From positions 1 through 35,490 of IMG/VR virus record IMGVR_UViG_3300021440_000077: a DNA stretch of 35,490 bases. The stretch is one strand, 5' to 3'. This document shows positions 33,057 through 35,490 of this stretch, piece by piece. The number at the start of each line of letters is the position of its first letter. The first letter of the stretch is position 1. Below the pieces are notes generated by a model. That model saw only the letters and a list, made by a program, of their open reading frames with translations. It searched no databases and was not told the origin of the DNA. The position numbers and the translations under genes were made by a program. This stretch comes from a virus.

Positions 33057-33511
33057 GTTGCCTCCCATCTGCAAACTTTATGTCTCTGGAAATATGCTCT
33101 TTCACAATCATAAAATACTGGATCTTGATTTCGGAGCATACCAAATTTCTCTAAAAATTTTTTCCCAAATTCACCACGAGGTGGTCTATTTCTATTTCGT
33201 TGTAACGTTATAGGATTATTACAATTTTGTTGGTAGGTTACGCATTGAAGATTCTCAATTCTGTTATCATCTCTGACAGTATTTTTATGGTCAATTACCA
33301 TACCTTTTGGGATTTCGTTCTCAAAAGTTTCGAATACTGCACGGTGAACAGTCATGGGCGAATATCTATTACCATTTTTGTAAGAGAATGTCAGATAACC
33401 ATCGTTATCATGACGAAGCTTACAAAGAATTAATTTTTCTTGAGCTTCACTGTATCTGTATACCAGACCGTCTTTGGTAAACCATCTATCATATTTCTTG
33501 TTGTACTTCAT
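33047..33511 (-). CDS. HNH homing endonuclease with private promoter
   Basis: A 154-residue paralogue of the HNH protein at 31373-31867: KYDRWFTKDGLVYRYSEAQE, core VHRAVFETFENEIPKGMVID with HKNTVRDDNRIENLQCVTYQ, and tail FLEKFG plus FQRHKVCRWE. It has no SD; an extended -10 (33521-33529) lies directly upstream, so the mRNA would start within a few bases of the ATG. It interrupts the fibre genes. Confidence 0.85.
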   Translation of the reverse strand: MKYNKKYDRWFTKDGLVYRYSEAQEKLILCKLRHDNDGYLTFSYKNGNRYSPMTVHRAVFETFENEIPKGMVIDHKNTVRDDNRIENLQCVTYQQNCNNPITLQRNRNRPPRGEFGKKFLEKFGMLRNQDPVFYDCERAYFQRHKVCRWEATCK

Positions 33512-33520
33512 AATCTATTA

Positions 33521-33529
33521 AATATAGCA
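33521..33529 (-). promoter_or_regulatory. Extended -10 promoter of the HNH gene at 33511
   Basis: The minus strand reads TTTGCTATATTT with TATATT at 33526-33521, nine bases before the ATG. -35 match is poor. Same element as at 16528 and 7774. Confidence 0.6.
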
Positions 33530-33549
33530 AATTTTTGGTTACGTGTTGG

Positions 33550-35490
33550 TTAAATCTCAATATATCCGAAATTTAGTTCTGTTCCAGCAGACAATACGAT
33601 ACCGCTAATAGCAGTCACTTTATTATCTACAATTCCAAGGTCAGTATTCTGCAAATATGTCTCAGGAACGGCTGTTAAGAATGAACCAGAAACGTCACTA
33701 AATGCCGTTGTGTCAAGCTTATTGCTAATATCTTGGTGAGCTGTCAAGAACGTTCCAGAGACGTCAGAGAATGCTGAAGTATCTAATTTAGCGCTTACTT
33801 CATTCCAATTTGCCGATACATTATCAAGGGCATCTGCTGTAAGATACGAGCCAACCGGCTGATATGCAGTCATTCCTTCAACCGTCTGATAAGGTGTCAA
33901 ATCAACACCGGTAATGAAAGCCGATGGATTATCACTAGGATAGAAATTAGCAGAATCACCAGTGGTCAAATAATCACCAACCGGCTGGTAAGCAGTCATA
34001 TCAGCAGTCAACTGATATGGAGTCAAATCGACACCGGTTATGAAACCGGATTCGTTAGCAGTCGTGTAGAAATTGGCAGAGTCAGATGTTAACAAGAAGT
34101 TTGCAGAATCCGTAGCAGAAATGTAATCACCGGCATCCTGTTTGGCGGTCAAAGACTCTACAGTAGCATAGGCGGTCATATCTGCCTTTTCTTGATACGG
34201 CGTCAAATCTACGGCGGTCAAGAAATCGCCGGAAACATCGCTAAATGCGGTAGTATCAAGTTTTTCAGAAACCTGTGCAGTCGTCGCATAGTCGCTTAAA
34301 TCAACGCCGGTAATGAATCCGGACGGGTTATTTCCAGGATAGTAATCAGCAGAAACTTCAAATACGACTTTATCGCCTGATTCGGAAATCTTGATGCCGT
34401 TGATGCCGGTTACAGGAATCTGAGGATTGGTTGCTCCCCATTGTGCAGAATTGCTAGAAACTACGTTAGTAGTATTGTTCCAAATAGCCGAATTGTTATT
34501 GACAACAGTAGTGGCTTCGTTCCAACCAGCACTCTCTTGAATGTCGATGCCGGTTATATAACCTTTACCTTCTACCCATTGTTCTGTTGCATAACCTTGT
34601 AAACTTTGGTGTGCAGTTAAGAATCCGCTTGGGTTTCCTTCCATAGGGTAGAAATTACCAGAGTCTGTCTTATCTAATTTTTCATCAAGTTGAGCTGTAG
34701 TGGCGTAATCTGTTAAATCAACACCAGTAATAAAACCAGAAGGGTTATCACTTGGATAATAAGCAGTCAATTCACCACTGTGAACTAAATCTTGCGGTAA
34801 TGCTGTAACGTCTAGTTTAGAGCTAAGTGCAGAATTGTAAGCGTAATCGCCCTCAGGTTGTAAACCAGTAACACTAATAGTATGACCGTCAATATCAATG
34901 TAAGATCCTGCTTCATATTCTGTTCCTTCTGCCCACTGTGCACTGTTTGCTATAACGGCGTCTGATGCTTCGTCCCATTTGCTGGATAAAGCCGATGGAA
35001 TTTCTGTCTGAGCTGAGCAACCTAGAATACACGCCGTTTCTGAGTCTTCTACGAAATATAATGGGTCTTGAACTCCAAGCGGAATATGGTTAGCGGAGAT
35101 TCTGTTAACATCGTTGTTTACTACAATAGGATCGATACCTTCGTAAACCTTACCAACCTCGCCAGTCAAATAAGGAACGTAAACTGTAACCTCACCTACA
35201 TGGTAACTGGAAACACCGATATGTTCTGATGGCGCAACAGCTACGTCTGCATGACTGTGTTCGCCTTTAGAAAGTAAATATTTGTCTACAGAGAATATCT
35301 CGTTATCAAATTGGTCACAAACTACAAGTGTATAGTCAAAGTCATCTGAACAATAACAATGACATTGGCCAAGATCGTCTAAAATAATCGGATTAGGATT
35401 TAACGATTCTCCATCTATATCGGACCAAGTGTCCATTAATCTGGTTCTTCCTAAAGCAAAAACGTATAATTTTCCCGCTGCTAAAGGAAC
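33550..35490 (-). CDS. Tail fibre protein, 5' end outside the window
   Basis: The frame is open to the right edge (646 residues in the window). An ATG at 35436 exists, but the 18 codons before it (PLAAGKLYVFALGRTRLMDT) belong to the same adaptor domain, which continues with LNPNPIILDDLGQ and YTLVVCDQFDNEIF. This is the usual PLxGGKLYxF...NPIxLD layout of fibre N termini that attach to the virion, so the true start probably lies a short way outside. One PLYFVEDSE module follows, then many FYPSDNPSGFITGVDL and MTAYQPVGDYL repeats of a trimeric shaft. It contains no obvious tip domain. Confidence 0.75.
   Translation of the reverse strand, partial: VPLAAGKLYVFALGRTRLMDTWSDIDGESLNPNPIILDDLGQCHCYCSDDFDYTLVVCDQFDNEIFSVDKYLLSKGEHSHADVAVAPSEHIGVSSYHVGEVTVYVPYLTGEVGKVYEGIDPIVVNNDVNRISANHIPLGVQDPLYFVEDSETACILGCSAQTEIPSALSSKWDEASDAVIANSAQWAEGTEYEAGSYIDIDGHTISVTGLQPEGDYAYNSALSSKLDVTALPQDLVHSGELTAYYPSDNPSGFITGVDLTDYATTAQLDEKLDKTDSGNFYPMEGNPSGFLTAHQSLQGYATEQWVEGKGYITGIDIQESAGWNEATTVVNNNSAIWNNTTNVVSSNSAQWGATNPQIPVTGINGIKISESGDKVVFEVSADYYPGNNPSGFITGVDLSDYATTAQVSEKLDTTAFSDVSGDFLTAVDLTPYQEKADMTAYATVESLTAKQDAGDYISATDSANFLLTSDSANFYTTANESGFITGVDLTPYQLTADMTAYQPVGDYLTTGDSANFYPSDNPSAFITGVDLTPYQTVEGMTAYQPVGSYLTADALDNVSANWNEVSAKLDTSAFSDVSGTFLTAHQDISNKLDTTAFSDVSGSFLTAVPETYLQNTDLGIVDNKVTAISGIVLSAGTELNFGYIEI

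Noticed and set aside
1-35490. CRISPR array, tRNA, integrase, attachment site or terminal direct repeat
   Set aside because: I found no regular spaced repeats of CRISPR type, no cloverleaf, no recombinase motifs, and no obvious match between the first and last bases. A tRNA scan and self-comparison would settle this.

Overview
The window is most of the genome of a small, AT-rich, apparently lytic podovirus with a P22-like virion. The late genes run on the minus strand and match the P22 set: small and large terminase, scaffold, coat, gp4-like and gp10-like head-completion proteins, and a run of candidate ejection proteins. A P22-type portal lies apart, overlapping a tailspike-like gene that runs off the left edge. 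Shine-Dalgarno (SD) sequences such as AAGGAGG are strong and regular, so a host that reads ordinary SD signals is likely; the host cannot be named from sequence. I see no integrase, repressor, DNA polymerase, endolysin or tRNA.

Layout. 1-3920 (-): tailspike-like gene (no stop before base 1) and portal. 3921-4153: non-coding stretch with overlapping hairpins and a terminator/promoter pair. 4154-7626 (-): replication operon of SF3 helicase, primase and a possible ssDNA-binding protein. 7627-8105: structured leader of that operon, a sigma70-type promoter and an iteron-rich, origin-like region. 8106-8336 (-): small hypothetical gene. 8465-11727 (+): T4 gp55-like late sigma factor, HNH-like protein, small basic protein, two glycosyltransferases and a 56-residue protein. 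11748-12814 (+): three small unknown genes in two cassettes bounded by terminators and promoters. 12815-24848 (-): virion genes, with one HNH gene inserted. 24922-25491 (+): HNH gene. 25540-35490 (-): fibre genes, a holin-like membrane protein and two related HNH genes; the last fibre gene is cut by the right edge.

How it may work together (inference). Early genes use host-type promoters, often with an extended -10 (TGCTATATT). The replication and sigma-factor promoters carry related 18-base palindromes, so they may share a regulator. The gp55-like sigma would then redirect host RNA polymerase to TATAAATA-like sites between minus-strand structural genes. The most unusual features are this T4-type sigma in a P22-type phage, a leader RNA with two hairpins whose loops are complementary over 9 bases in front of the helicase gene, and a set of tandem fibre-tip paralogues mixed with HNH genes.
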